From Methylobacterium oxalidis (GTDB taxonomy: Bacteria > Pseudomonadota > Alphaproteobacteria > Rhizobiales > Beijerinckiaceae), in contig NZ_BJZU01000005.1 in NCBI RefSeq assembly GCF_007992195.1, positions 1 through 64,000 on the forward strand: a stretch of 64,000 nt of DNA, written 5' to 3'. Positions 55,240 through 63,943 of the stretch are shown here, in pieces. A program made the position numbers and the translations under genes. Below the pieces are notes generated by a model, which made no database searches, was not told the DNA's origin, and saw only the letters and a list, made by a program, of their open reading frames with translations. How positions within the stretch are numbered: position 1 is the stretch's first letter; every line of letters begins with the position of its first letter.

Positions 55240-58200
55240 GCGCCGGAGCCTTGATCCGGTACCAGCCGACGTAGAGGGCCGGCAGGAAGAACAGGGTCAG
55301 GAAGGTCGCGGCGATGATGCCGCCGATCATGGCGTAGGCCATCGGACCCCAGAACACCTCGCGGGCGATCGGGACCATGCCGAGGCTCGCCGCGGCCGCC
55401 GTCAGCAGGATCGGCCGCATGCGGTGGCGCGTCGCCTCCACCACCGCGTCCCAGGGGCCGAGCCCCTCCGCCTCGCACTCCTCGATCTGGCTGACCAGGA
55501 TGACGGCGTTGCGGATGATGATGCCGATCAGGGCCAGGATGCCGAGGATCGCCACGAAGCCCATCGGCTTGCCCGAGGTGAGCAGCGCGGCCACGACCCC
55601 GATCAGGCCGAGCGGCGCGACGCTGGCCACGAGGAACAGCTTCTGCACGCTCTGGAGCTGGATCATCAGCAGCACCGCCATCGTGAGCAGCATGATCGGC
55701 ACCACCGCGGCGATCGGGCCCTGGCCCTTGGCCGCCTCCTCGACCGCGCCGCCGGTGGCGAGCGTGTAGCCCTCGGGCAGCGCCCTGGCGAAGGCGTCGA
55801 TCTCGGCCTGCAGGGCTGCCACCACGGTCGGCGGCTGCGTCGCGTCGATGATCGGCGCCTTGACGGTGAGGGTCGGCACCCGGTCGCGCCGCCAGACGAT
55901 CGGCTGCTCGAGGTCGTAGTCGATCTTCGCGAAGGCCAGCAGCGGCACCACGGCCCCGTTCGAGAGCGTGACCTGCAGGCTCTGGAGTGTGTCGAGCGAG
56001 GTCCGCTCGATGGTGCGGGCGCGGCCGACCACGTTCACGAGATAGATCGAGTCGCGCACCTGCGTGATCGCCGAGCCGCCGACGACGCTGTTGAGGATCG
56101 AGGCGATGTCCTGGCTCGTCACGCCGAGCTGGCGGGCCTTGTCCTGCAGGATCTCGACCCGCAGCACCTTGCCGGGCTCGTTCCAGTCGAAGGTCGGCAC
56201 GCCCACATGCGGGTTCTTCGCGACGATGTCGGCGAGCCTGAGCGCCCGCTCGCGCACCACCTGCAGGTCGGGGCCTCCGAGCCGGTACTGGATCGGCCGA
56301 CCGACCGGCGGGCCCAGCGAGAGCGGGTTCACGAAGACGTCGGTGCCCACGAAGTCGCGCTTGCCCACCGCGTCGAGGCGGGCCGCCACCCGGTCGCGGG
56401 CCTCCAGCGACTTCGTCACGATGACGATCTGCCCGAAGAAGGCGTTGGCGAGCTGCTGGTCGAGGGGCAGGTAGAAGCGGACCGCCCCCTGGCCGACGTA
56501 GGAGGACCAGCGCTCGATCTCGGGGTCGCCCTTCAGCGCCTCCTCGAACCGGTCCATCTGCGCCCTGGTCTCGGTGATGGTCGCGTTCTGCGGCAGCGTC
56601 ATGTCGACGAGGAGTTCGGCCCGGTCGGAGGCCGGGAAGAACTGCTGCTGCACCCTGGTCATGCCGAACATCGCCGCGCCCATCATGGCGACGCAGACGA
56701 GCACCGTGGTCCAGCGGAAGCGCATCGCGACCCGCAGCACCCTGAGGAACAGGCGGGTGAGGCGTCCGCCCTCGTGCGCGTGGGCCTTCATGGTCCTGGG
56801 CAGGAGCGCCACCCCGATCAAGGGCGCGAACAGCACCGCCACCACCCAGGAGACGAGGAGCGAGGCGGCGATCACCACGAACAGCGAGTAGGTGTACTCG
56901 CCGGCCGCCGAGCCGTTGAATCCGATCGGCAGGAAGCCCGCCACCGTCACGAGGGTGCCGGTCAGCATCGGGAAGGCGGTGGAGGTGTAGGCGAAGGTCG
57001 CGGCCTTCTTCAGCGAGTCGCCGAGCTCGAGGCGCGCCACCATCATCTCGACGGTGATCATGGCGTCGTCGACGAGGAGGCCGAGCGCGATGATGAGCGC
57101 GCCGAGCGAGATGCGCTGGAGCGTCACGCCCATGATCTGCATGATCACGAACACGATCGCCAGCACCAGGGGGATCGAGATCGCGACGACGAGGCCGGCC
57201 CGCAGCCCGAGGCTGATGAAGCTGACGACGAGCACGATGACGACGGCCTCGACGAGGGCCTTGGTGAAGCCGCCCACCGCCTCCTCGACGATCTTGGGCT
57301 GGTCGGAGACGAGATGGATGCCGACGCCGATCGGGAGCTTCGCCTCGATCTGGCGCATGCGCGCGCTCAGGTCCTCGCCGAAATGCAGGAGGTTGGCGTT
57401 CGGCCGCATGGCGATGGCGAGCCCGATCGCGGGCTTGCCGTCGACGCGGAACATCGCGGCCGGCGGGTCCTCGTAGCCGCGGCTGATCTCGGCGACGTCG
57501 GAGAGGCGGAAGAAGCGGTCGTTGAAGCGCAGGTTGATGTCGCGCAGCGATTCCTCGGAGGCGAACTGGCCGCTCACCCGCACCGAGACCCGCTCCGGCC
57601 CGGCCTGGACGACGCCGGACGGCGAGATCGCGTTCTGGCTCTGCAGGCTCCTGATCAGGGACTGGATGTCGATGCCGAACCCCGCGAGCTTGCGGGTCGA
57701 GAAGTCGAGGTAGATCGTCTCCTTCTGCGTGCCGAGCAGCAGGGTCTTGCCGATGTTGGGGACCTTCAGGATCTCGGTGCGCACGCCCTCGACGTAGTCG
57801 CGCAGCTGCCGGTGCGTGAGGCCGTCCGCGGTGAAGCCGTAGACGTTGCCGTAGACGTCGCCGAACTCGTCGTTGAAGAACGGCCCCTGCACCCCTTGCG
57901 GGAAGGTGTTCTGGATGTCGTAGAGGCGCTTGCGCACCTGGTAGAAGGCGGGCTGGATCTCGCCGGGCTTCGTCGTGTCGCGCAGGTTCACGAACACCGT
58001 CGCCTGGCCCGGCGTGGTGTAGCTCCTCACGTAGTCGAGGGCGTTGATCTGCTGCAGCTCCTTCTCGATCCGGTCGGTGACCTGCTCCAGCGTGTCCTTG
58101 ATGGTGGCGCCGGGCCAGCTCGCCTGGACGACCATCGTCTTGATCGCGAAGGGCGGGTCCTCCTCGCGGCCGAGGCCCCGGTAGGCGATGGCGCCGGCCA

Positions 58201-58300
58201 CGAGGCACACGGCCATCAGGAACCAGACGAAGGAGCGGTGCCCGAGCGCCCAGTCCGACAGGTTGAAGCCCTGGCTGCGGATCTCGTTCGGTGCGTGCAT
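55208..58300 (-). CDS. RND-family efflux pump permease
   Basis: A 1030-residue HAE-1/AcrB-like or heavy-metal-type RND transporter of the inner membrane with 12 segments. Recognisable parts are the start SDWALGHRSFVWFLMAVCLV, the porter loop SWPGATIKDTLEQVTDRIEK, the LGLLVDDAMITVEMMVARLE helix 4 with proton-relay aspartates, and the second-half ALIGIIIRNAVILVSQIEEC. The start shares a base with the stop of the upstream adaptor (TGATG). No outer-membrane factor is encoded in the operon. Confidence 0.93.
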   Translation of the reverse strand: MHAPNEIRSQGFNLSDWALGHRSFVWFLMAVCLVAGAIAYRGLGREEDPPFAIKTMVVQASWPGATIKDTLEQVTDRIEKELQQINALDYVRSYTTPGQATVFVNLRDTTKPGEIQPAFYQVRKRLYDIQNTFPQGVQGPFFNDEFGDVYGNVYGFTADGLTHRQLRDYVEGVRTEILKVPNIGKTLLLGTQKETIYLDFSTRKLAGFGIDIQSLIRSLQSQNAISPSGVVQAGPERVSVRVSGQFASEESLRDINLRFNDRFFRLSDVAEISRGYEDPPAAMFRVDGKPAIGLAIAMRPNANLLHFGEDLSARMRQIEAKLPIGVGIHLVSDQPKIVEEAVGGFTKALVEAVVIVLVVSFISLGLRAGLVVAISIPLVLAIVFVIMQIMGVTLQRISLGALIIALGLLVDDAMITVEMMVARLELGDSLKKAATFAYTSTAFPMLTGTLVTVAGFLPIGFNGSAAGEYTYSLFVVIAASLLVSWVVAVLFAPLIGVALLPRTMKAHAHEGGRLTRLFLRVLRVAMRFRWTTVLVCVAMMGAAMFGMTRVQQQFFPASDRAELLVDMTLPQNATITETRAQMDRFEEALKGDPEIERWSSYVGQGAVRFYLPLDQQLANAFFGQIVIVTKSLEARDRVAARLDAVGKRDFVGTDVFVNPLSLGPPVGRPIQYRLGGPDLQVVRERALRLADIVAKNPHVGVPTFDWNEPGKVLRVEILQDKARQLGVTSQDIASILNSVVGGSAITQVRDSIYLVNVVGRARTIERTSLDTLQSLQVTLSNGAVVPLLAFAKIDYDLEQPIVWRRDRVPTLTVKAPIIDATQPPTVVAALQAEIDAFARALPEGYTLATGGAVEEAAKGQGPIAAVVPIMLLTMAVLLMIQLQSVQKLFLVASVAPLGLIGVVAALLTSGKPMGFVAILGILALIGIIIRNAVILVSQIEECEAEGLGPWDAVVEATRHRMRPILLTAAAASLGMVPIAREVFWGPMAYAMIGGIIAATFLTLFFLPALYVGWYRIKAPALRGPPPAPAA

Positions 58301-59574
58301 CAGAGGGGCTCTTCCGAGAGCCGGACGGTCTGGCCGTCCTGCAGGGAGTGGACGCCGGCGACGACGACGCGCTCGCCGGCCTTCAGGCCGCCCGTGACGG
58401 AGACGCGCTCGGGCCCGCGCTCGGCGACCGTGACGTCGCGGCGCGCCACGGCGTCCCCGCCCGCGTTGACGATCCAGACCGAGTCGCGCCCGTTCTCGGA
58501 GAGGAGCGCGGTGGCCGGCAGGGGGAAGCGCGCCGCGACAGGCCGCGACAGCGAGACCGTGATGGTCGCCCCCAGCCGGAAGGCGGGCGGCGGGTTCTCG
58601 AGCGTCATGCGGACGCGGCGGGTGCGGGTGGTCTGGTCGGCGAAGGGCGAGACCTCGCGCACGCGGCCCGCCGCCGTGACCTCGGGCGCGCTCTGGAGCG
58701 AGACGGCGAAGCGGCCGTCCTTCGGCATGGCGCCGGCGAGATCCTCGGGGATGTCGACGACGGCCTCGCGCTCCTCGGGGCGGGCCACCGTGACGACCGC
58801 CTGGCCCGCGCTCAGCACCTGCCCGACCTCGGCGCTGCGCTGCGTGACCACCCCGTCGAAATCCGCCTTCAGCTCGGTGTAGCCGATCTGGTCCTGAGCC
58901 TTCTGCAGGCTCGACTGCGCCTGCGCGAGGCGGGCCTGGGCGGTGTCGCGGTTGGCGACCGCGCCGTCGAGCTGCGCCTGGGTGACGTTGCCGCCCTCCA
59001 TCAGGCGGCGGGTGCGCGCCTCGGTGGCCGACGCGTTCTCGGCCTGCGCGCGGGCGTCCGCGACGTCGGCCTCCGCGCGCACCAGGGCGAAGCGGGGCAC
59101 GACGGGGTCGAGGGCGGCGAGGCGCTGGCCCTTCGTGACGATGTCGCCCACCGTGACGTCGCGCGCGACAACCCGGCCGCCGATCTGGAAGCCGAGCTGC
59201 GACTGGTAGCGGGGCTCCACCGTGCCGGCGAAGGGCCCGAAGATGACCCGGTCGACGGGCTTGGCGAGGGTGTAGAGCACCGGCCGCACCGGCGGCGCCG
59301 CGGCCTTCTCCTGCGCCGGCTGGCAGGCGACGAGGAGGACGGGCAGGAGAAGCGACGAAGCGAGCAGCGGCAGTCGACGAGAGACGGGCAGCAGGGTCGG
59401 GCGCGGCGCGCCCAGCTCTCCTGTTCGGGAGAGGTCGAGTCGGCGCCAACCGACCGGGTGAGGGGTGCGCGTTGTCCGGGAAGACCTGAACCCCTCACCC
59501 TGTCCCTCTCCCGAACGGGAGAGGGGACCGAAGCCGGATTCGGCCGCCGTCGATCTCGCGGGCACGACGCTCAT
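58300..59574 (-). CDS. RND efflux periplasmic adaptor (lipoprotein) with extended N-terminus
   Basis: A 424-residue membrane fusion protein. The signal sequence and lipobox (LLVAC, Cys84) lie unusually deep, because the first 60 or so codons translate a palindromic intergenic-type repeat (59413-59526). The adaptor blocks follow: the lipoyl half SQLGFQIGGRVVARDVTVGD, a coiled coil, TELKADFDGVVTQRSAEVGQ and a beta-barrel ending LKAGERVVVAGVHSLQDGQT. The ATG at 59574 overlaps the upstream adaptor stop (ATGA), which supports translation from there. Whether a displaced signal peptide still works is doubtful, so an internal start is possible. Confidence 0.85.
   Translation of the reverse strand: MSVVPARSTAAESGFGPLSRSGEGQGEGFRSSRTTRTPHPVGWRRLDLSRTGELGAPRPTLLPVSRRLPLLASSLLLPVLLVACQPAQEKAAAPPVRPVLYTLAKPVDRVIFGPFAGTVEPRYQSQLGFQIGGRVVARDVTVGDIVTKGQRLAALDPVVPRFALVRAEADVADARAQAENASATEARTRRLMEGGNVTQAQLDGAVANRDTAQARLAQAQSSLQKAQDQIGYTELKADFDGVVTQRSAEVGQVLSAGQAVVTVARPEEREAVVDIPEDLAGAMPKDGRFAVSLQSAPEVTAAGRVREVSPFADQTTRTRRVRMTLENPPPAFRLGATITVSLSRPVAARFPLPATALLSENGRDSVWIVNAGGDAVARRDVTVAERGPERVSVTGGLKAGERVVVAGVHSLQDGQTVRLSEEPL
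59413..59526. repeat. palindromic intergenic-type repeat inside the adaptor gene
   Basis: A roughly 114-bp element has a hairpin at each end: CTCTCCTG-TT-CGGGAGAG at 59416-59433, and a perfect 10-bp stem CCCTCTCCCG-AA-CGGGAGAGGG at 59504-59525. Two inverted arms lie inside them, GGGTGAGGGG (59456-59465) and CCCCTCACCC (59491-59500). Elements of this style are usually dispersed between genes in GC-rich proteobacteria; here it is within the coding frame. Confidence 0.8.
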
Positions 59575-60683
59575 GGAGCTCTCTCCTCCCCGCTCGCCGC
59601 CACCGTCACGGTCTGGCCCGGCCGCAGGAACTGGATGCCGGCGGTGACGACGTGCTCGCCCGGCTCGACGCCGCCGGCGAGCGCGATCGTGTCGGCGCCG
59701 TAGCGCTCCACCGTCACCACGCGGGGCGTCACCGTTCCGGTGCCGGGGTCGAGCACCCAGACGGCGGGCTGGCCCTTCCAGCGGTAGAGCGCGGACCAGG
59801 GCAGCACGATCGCCTCCTGCGGGCGGAACTTGCCCCGCCCGATCACCACCGCGCCGAGGGTCATCTGCGGCGGCGTCCGGTCGAGCCCGACCTTCACCCG
59901 CACCGTCCCGGAGGCCGGGTCGACGCTCGGCGAGATCTCGCGGACGCTGCCCGCCGTGACGATTCCCGGATCGGCCTGGAGCACGACCTCGACGGTCTTG
60001 GAGTCCGGCGGCGTGGCGAGGAGCGCCTCGTAGACGTTGAACACCGCGTCCCGCGGGCCGTCCTGGGCGAGGACCAGCACGGACTGGCCCGCCTGCACGA
60101 CCTGGCCCACCTCGAGCGAGCGGCTGAGCACGATGCCGGAGACGCCCGCCCGCAGCTCCGTGTAGGAGAACTGCTCCTGCGCGGTGCCGAGCGCCGCCTT
60201 GGCCGAATCGACGGCCGCCTGGGTCGTGCGCAACTGCTGCTCGGCGTTGTCGTAGGCCGGCCGCGTCGTGTAGCCGCTCGCCAGGAGCGTCTCCTGGCGC
60301 TTGAAGCTGAGCTTGGCCTGCGTGAGCTGCGCCTCCGCCGAGGTCAGCGCGGCCCGGGCGTTGTCGAGGTTCGCCCGCTGCTCCTGCGGGTCGAGGCGGG
60401 CGAGCACCTGGTCGGCCTCGACGTGATCGCCGACCTCGACGAGGCGCACCCCGACCTTGCCGTTCGTGCGGAACGAGACGTTGGTCTGCGCCTGGGCCTG
60501 GACGTCCCCGGTGATGACGATGTCGGTGGCGATCAGCGAGCGGCTCGCCGTGACCGTGCGCACGAAGGTCCGCGCCGCGAGCGGCCTGCCGTCCTCGGCG
60601 GCCGCGACGGGGAACGGGACGGACAGCGCCAGAGCCACGAGGGCGGCGCGGAGAAGGGGCGGCGTCGGCTTGCGCACCGGCAT
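59571..60683 (-). CDS. RND efflux periplasmic adaptor, second copy
   Basis: A 370-residue membrane fusion protein with a signal peptide (about 1-29, ALVALALSVPFPVAAAEDG). The barrel-sandwich blocks are NVSFRTNGKVGVRLVEVGDH and TELRAGVSGIVLSRSLEVGQ, flanking a coiled coil (ARAALTSAEAQLTQAKLSF). The beta-barrel and C-terminal domain end in GEHVVTAGIQFLRPGQTVTV. ATG 60683 has GAGG eight bases upstream; GTG 60692 is an alternative. It is first in the three-gene RND operon and faces the TetR gene across the palindromic operator. Confidence 0.92.
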   Translation of the reverse strand: MPVRKPTPPLLRAALVALALSVPFPVAAAEDGRPLAARTFVRTVTASRSLIATDIVITGDVQAQAQTNVSFRTNGKVGVRLVEVGDHVEADQVLARLDPQEQRANLDNARAALTSAEAQLTQAKLSFKRQETLLASGYTTRPAYDNAEQQLRTTQAAVDSAKAALGTAQEQFSYTELRAGVSGIVLSRSLEVGQVVQAGQSVLVLAQDGPRDAVFNVYEALLATPPDSKTVEVVLQADPGIVTAGSVREISPSVDPASGTVRVKVGLDRTPPQMTLGAVVIGRGKFRPQEAIVLPWSALYRWKGQPAVWVLDPGTGTVTPRVVTVERYGADTIALAGGVEPGEHVVTAGIQFLRPGQTVTVAASGEERAP

Positions 60684-60737
60684 GGCGAACACCTCGATTC
60701 GGCCTATCGCCGCGCAGCCATATCCGCTAGTTTACCG

Positions 60738-60751
60738 ACCGTCCAGACGGT
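60738..60751. promoter_or_regulatory. palindromic operator between RND operon and TetR gene
   Basis: ACCGTC-CA-GACGGT is a perfect 6-2-6 palindrome in the 85-bp divergent space, 17 bp before the TetR ATG and 54 bp before the first adaptor ATG. TetR-family repressors commonly bind such sites over divergent promoters. Confidence 0.6.
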
Positions 60752-60768
60752 TTGAGTGAGTCAGGGTC

Positions 60769-61347
60769 ATGGCGAAAGCGCGCAGCCGGCTGGAGAACCG
60801 GGCCGAGATCATCCTCGACGCGGCCGAGGCGCTGCTGCGCCGCTCGGGCAGCCGCACCCTGACGATCGACGCGGTTGCGGCGGAGGCCGGCCTCAGCAAG
60901 GGCGGGGTGCTGCACCACTACGCCTCCAAGGACGCGCTGGTCACGGCGCTCGCCGCCCGCAAGGTGGAGCGCCTGCGTGCCGGCATCGCCGAGCACGCCG
61001 GCGCCCTGGCGTCCTCCCCCGCGCGCATGCCGCTGGCGATGATCGGCCACGCCCGGGAGGTCTACGCCGAGGAGTGCGGCTTTCCCGACTCGCTCCTGAT
61101 CGCGACGGCCGAGAACGCGGACGCGCAGGCCGGTTTCCGGGCCTTCCTCGCCGAGAGCCTGCGGGATCTCGCCGGGCTGGAGACGCGGCCCGGGGCCGGC
61201 GCGGCCTTCCTCTTCGCGATCCTCGGCCTGATGATGAGCCGGTCGCTCGGCTTCCACGATCTCGACGGGGCCGACCTCGACCGCCTGTTCGGGGCGCTGG
61301 AGGCGCAGGCGCGGGCGCTGCCGGCCCCGGACGCGCCCGAGAGCTGA
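60769..61347 (+). CDS. TetR-family transcriptional repressor
   Basis: A 192-residue TetR protein. The DNA-binding domain is ILDAAEALLRRSGSRTLTID, then AVAAEAGLSKGGVLHHYASK with the recognition helix. The ligand domain contains a TetR_C-like region (LMMSRSLGFHDLDGADLDRL). It is divergent from the RND efflux operon and shares an intergenic palindrome with it, so it probably represses the pump and itself until an inducer binds. The inducer is unknown. Confidence 0.92.
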   Translation: MAKARSRLENRAEIILDAAEALLRRSGSRTLTIDAVAAEAGLSKGGVLHHYASKDALVTALAARKVERLRAGIAEHAGALASSPARMPLAMIGHAREVYAEECGFPDSLLIATAENADAQAGFRAFLAESLRDLAGLETRPGAGAAFLFAILGLMMSRSLGFHDLDGADLDRLFGALEAQARALPAPDAPES

Positions 61348-61368
61348 CGGGCGGCTTTTTCCGAACGC

Positions 61369-61821
61369 TCAGGCGACGACGACCGCGGTCCGGACCGAGT
61401 TCGCGATGAAGCAGGCCTCGTGCGCCTCGTGATGCAGGTGCGCGAGGCGCTCCGCATCGGGCGCCGCCCCCTCCCAGGTGATGCGCGGGCGGAGCGTCAC
61501 CTGGGTGACCGCTCGCCGGCCGGGGGCGATTTGCTCCAGAATGCCCTCGGCGCGGTCCCGGTAGCTGGCGGCGACGAAGCCCGCGAGCCGCGCCACGTGC
61601 AGGAAGCTCAGCATGTGGCAACTGGACAGGGCGGCCGTCAGCATCTCCTCCGGGTCGACCGCCTCGGTCACCGCCCACTTGCCGACGACGTGCGGAGAGG
61701 CCGAGCCGGGAAGCGTGATCCCGCCGTCGAAGCCGAGCGCGTGCCCCCGGCTGTAGCGGCCCCGCGCGAAATCCTCGCCCTCCCGCAGGCTCCAGCTCAA
61801 CTCGGCCGTGAATGTCGCCAC
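61369..61821 (-). CDS. OsmC-family protein
   Basis: A 150-residue OsmC/Ohr-fold protein, a family of thiol peroxidases acting on organic hydroperoxides. The core shows GITLPGSASPHVVGKWAVTE, EEMLTAALSSCHMLSFLHVA with one redox cysteine, and HHEAHEACFIANSVRTAVVV with the second. I set the start at GTG 61821 because AGGAGGAGACGAC precedes it, an excellent ribosome binding site; a longer frame from 61878 is less likely. It lies 37 bp after the ABM-domain gene on the same strand. Confidence 0.9.
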   Translation of the reverse strand: MATFTAELSWSLREGEDFARGRYSRGHALGFDGGITLPGSASPHVVGKWAVTEAVDPEEMLTAALSSCHMLSFLHVARLAGFVAASYRDRAEGILEQIAPGRRAVTQVTLRPRITWEGAAPDAERLAHLHHEAHEACFIANSVRTAVVVA

Positions 61822-61858
61822 GTCGTCTCCTCCTGCCGCAGGTCCGCCGCCGGCGCCG

Positions 61859-62206
61859 TCAGGCCGCGTGGGCGGCACGGCTGTCGGCGGGCGCCTCCTC
61901 GCGCCGGCTCATCCCGTAGTCGCGCGCCACGTGCGCGACCCGCAGGCGGTAGTCGCGGAACACGTCGTGGCGGCCCTTGGCCTGCGTCGAGCGGTGTCGC
62001 GGCCGCTCGCGCCAGGCCCGGACGGCCTCCTCGTCGCGGAAGAAGGACAGGGACAGGAGCTTGTCCGGCTCGGCGATGCTGCGGAACCGCTCCACGGAGA
62101 TGAACCCGTCGACCTCCTGCAGCTCCGCCTTCAGGGCGGCGGCGAGGTCGAGGTAGCGGTCCTCGCAGCCGGGTGCCGGCCAGACCTCGAAGATCACCGC
62201 GATCAT
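61859..62206 (-). CDS. antibiotic biosynthesis monooxygenase (ABM) domain protein
   Basis: A 115-residue ferredoxin-like ABM-fold protein. Typical blocks are MIAVIFEVWPAPGCEDRYLD, ALKAELQEVDGFISVERFRS and LLSLSFFRDEEAVRAWRERP, then HDVFRDYRLRVAHVARDYGM. Such small dimers can be quinol or haem-related monooxygenases or stress proteins; the substrate is not readable. It is divergent from the ArsR-family gene with a palindrome between them, and it precedes OsmC, suggesting a shared stress function. Confidence 0.85.
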   Translation of the reverse strand: MIAVIFEVWPAPGCEDRYLDLAAALKAELQEVDGFISVERFRSIAEPDKLLSLSFFRDEEAVRAWRERPRHRSTQAKGRHDVFRDYRLRVAHVARDYGMSRREEAPADSRAAHAA

Positions 62207-62313
62207 GCCGGGCCTCCCGGGAGGCGGCGCGGGACGGGGCGGAGGGAGCAGGGTGTCATCGGACCTCCTCGGTCGAGAGAATGAGAACCCATCATAGCCG
62301 ATGGCGTTCCGAG

Positions 62314-62331
62314 GATGCTTCGGCTAGCATC
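62314..62331. promoter_or_regulatory. palindrome upstream of the ArsR-family gene
   Basis: GATGCT-TCGGCT-AGCATC is a perfect 6-6-6 inverted repeat ending six bases before the ArsR-family ATG. It could be an operator for this regulator and the divergent ABM gene 108 bp away. Confidence 0.5.
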
Positions 62332-62336
62332 GAAGT

Positions 62337-63014
62337 ATGCAGGACGGACCGGTCATCGCGGCGGTCGCCGCGCTCCTCGGCGATCCCGCCCGCGCCAACA
62401 TGCTGACGGCGCTGATGGACGGGCGCGCCCTCACGGTGAGCGAGCTCGGCGAGGTCGCCGGCGTCGCCCTGCCGACCGCGAGCGGGCACCTCGCGAAGCT
62501 CGAGGCGGCGGCGCTCCTCACGGTCGAGCGCCAGGGACGGCACCGGTACTACCGCCTGTCCGGTCCGGACGTGGCGACGGTGCTGGAGGGCCTGATGGGG
62601 CTTGCGGAGCGCACCGGGGCCGCCCGCGCCCGGACCGGCCCGCGCGACGCCGCCCTGCGCGAGGCGCGCGTCTGCTACGATCACCTCGCCGGCGAGCGCG
62701 GCGTCCTGCTCCTGCGCGGCCTCGTCGCGCGGACCTGGATCGACGAGGCGCGGCCCGGCCTCACCGACGCGGGCCGTGCCGGCCTGACGGGGCTCGGGCT
62801 CGACACCGCGGCGCTGGAGCGCGGGCGCAGGCCGGTCTGCCGGTGCTGCCTCGACTGGAGCGAGCGCCGGAGCCATCTCGGAGGCGCGCTCGGCGCGGCC
62901 CTGCTCGGGCATGTCCTGGGCTGCGGCTGGGCGGCGCGCGGCCACGGCCGGATCATCGCCTTCACGCCGGACGGTGCGCGCGCCTTCGTGGAGACCTTCG
63001 GGCCCGAGGGCTGA
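62337..63014 (+). CDS. ArsR-family transcriptional regulator
   Basis: A 225-residue protein. The N-terminal winged helix is of the ArsR type: LLGDPARANMLTALMDGRAL, EVAGVALPTASGHLAKLEAA and VERQGRHRYYRLSGPDVATV. The second half (about 105-225) is a conserved extension with DHLAGERGVLLLRGLV and a cysteine cluster, RPVCRCCLDWSERRSHLGGA. Such extended forms are common in proteobacteria next to small oxidoreductases. A metal or redox ligand at the cysteines is inferred. A palindrome lies just upstream. Confidence 0.88.
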   Translation: MQDGPVIAAVAALLGDPARANMLTALMDGRALTVSELGEVAGVALPTASGHLAKLEAAALLTVERQGRHRYYRLSGPDVATVLEGLMGLAERTGAARARTGPRDAALREARVCYDHLAGERGVLLLRGLVARTWIDEARPGLTDAGRAGLTGLGLDTAALERGRRPVCRCCLDWSERRSHLGGALGAALLGHVLGCGWAARGHGRIIAFTPDGARAFVETFGPEG

Positions 63015-63040
63015 CGATCTCGGGGCGGATGGGCCGCCCG

Positions 63041-63943
63041 CTATCCCCCGGCCTCGGCCGCTATCGCCTCGAACACCAGCGCGTGCCGGGCGGCGATCGC
63101 GTCGACGTCGTGGCCGTAGCCGCCGCCGATCACCGCCGCCAGCGGGATGCCGCGGGCGCGCGTCTCCCGTACGACGAGGCGGTCGCGGGCGGAAAGGCCC
63201 GCATCCGTGAGGGCGAGGCGCCCGAGCCGGTCGTCCCGGTGCGGGTCGACGCCGGCATTGTAGAAGACGAGATCGGGCCGGAGCGCGTCGAGGAGCGGCG
63301 GCAGCCGGGCGGCGAGCACCGCGAGGTAGGCGGCGTCGGTCAGGCCGTCCGCGAGGCCGATGTCGAGATCGCCCGGGATCTTGCGGGCCGGGTAGTTCTT
63401 CTCGGCGTGGATCGAGAGGGTGAACAGGTCGGGGCAGGCGTAGAGGCAGTCGGCGGTGCCGTCGCCCTGGTGGACGTCGCAATCGACGATCAGCGCCCGG
63501 CCGATCGTCCCCTCCCGCTGCAGCACGCGCGCGGCGACCGCCACGTCGTTGAACACGCAGAATCCGGCACCCTGCTCGCGCCGCGCGTGGTGGCTGCCGC
63601 CCGCCGCGCTGCCCGCGATCCCGTGCGCGAGGGCGAGGCGCGCCGCCGCGAGCGTGCCCCCGGCCGAGGCGCGGGCGCGGCGGGTCACGCCCGCATCGAC
63701 CGGCAGGCCGATCGCCCTCTCGATCGCGCGGGGCACGGCGGAGGCGAGCGCCGCCTCGACGTAGGCCCGGTCGTGGACGAGTCCCAGCATCTCGGCCGTC
63801 GCCGGTGCCGGCTGCGCGAAGCCCGCGGGCGCGAGGCCGCGCGCGGTAAGGATCTCGGCGAGGCGGCCGTACTTGCCCATCGGGAAGCGGTGCCCCTCGG
63901 GCAGGCTCGCCTGATAGGCCGGGTGATAGACGATCGGCGTCAC
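63041..63943 (-). CDS. histone deacetylase-superfamily hydrolase
   Basis: A 300-residue zinc hydrolase of the class II HDAC/acetylpolyamine amidohydrolase/acetoin utilisation family. The catalytic His pair is in GGSHHARREQGAGFCVFNDV. The zinc site has DCDVHQGDGTADC (Asp and His) and VDPHRDDRLGRLALTD. The final GGGYG motif is present (VIGGGYGHD). It would deacetylate a small amide or a protein lysine; the substrate is unknown. Its stop is 26 bp from the convergent ArsR-family stop. The last 57 bp of the window, upstream of its start, show no gene. Confidence 0.9.
   Translation of the reverse strand: MTPIVYHPAYQASLPEGHRFPMGKYGRLAEILTARGLAPAGFAQPAPATAEMLGLVHDRAYVEAALASAVPRAIERAIGLPVDAGVTRRARASAGGTLAAARLALAHGIAGSAAGGSHHARREQGAGFCVFNDVAVAARVLQREGTIGRALIVDCDVHQGDGTADCLYACPDLFTLSIHAEKNYPARKIPGDLDIGLADGLTDAAYLAVLAARLPPLLDALRPDLVFYNAGVDPHRDDRLGRLALTDAGLSARDRLVVRETRARGIPLAAVIGGGYGHDVDAIAARHALVFEAIAAEAGG

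Noticed and set aside
55424..58882. An 1152-codon plus-strand open frame opposite the RND pump
   Set aside because: It mirrors the codon pattern of the pump on the other strand, and its translation is low-complexity His/Asp/Arg/Leu.
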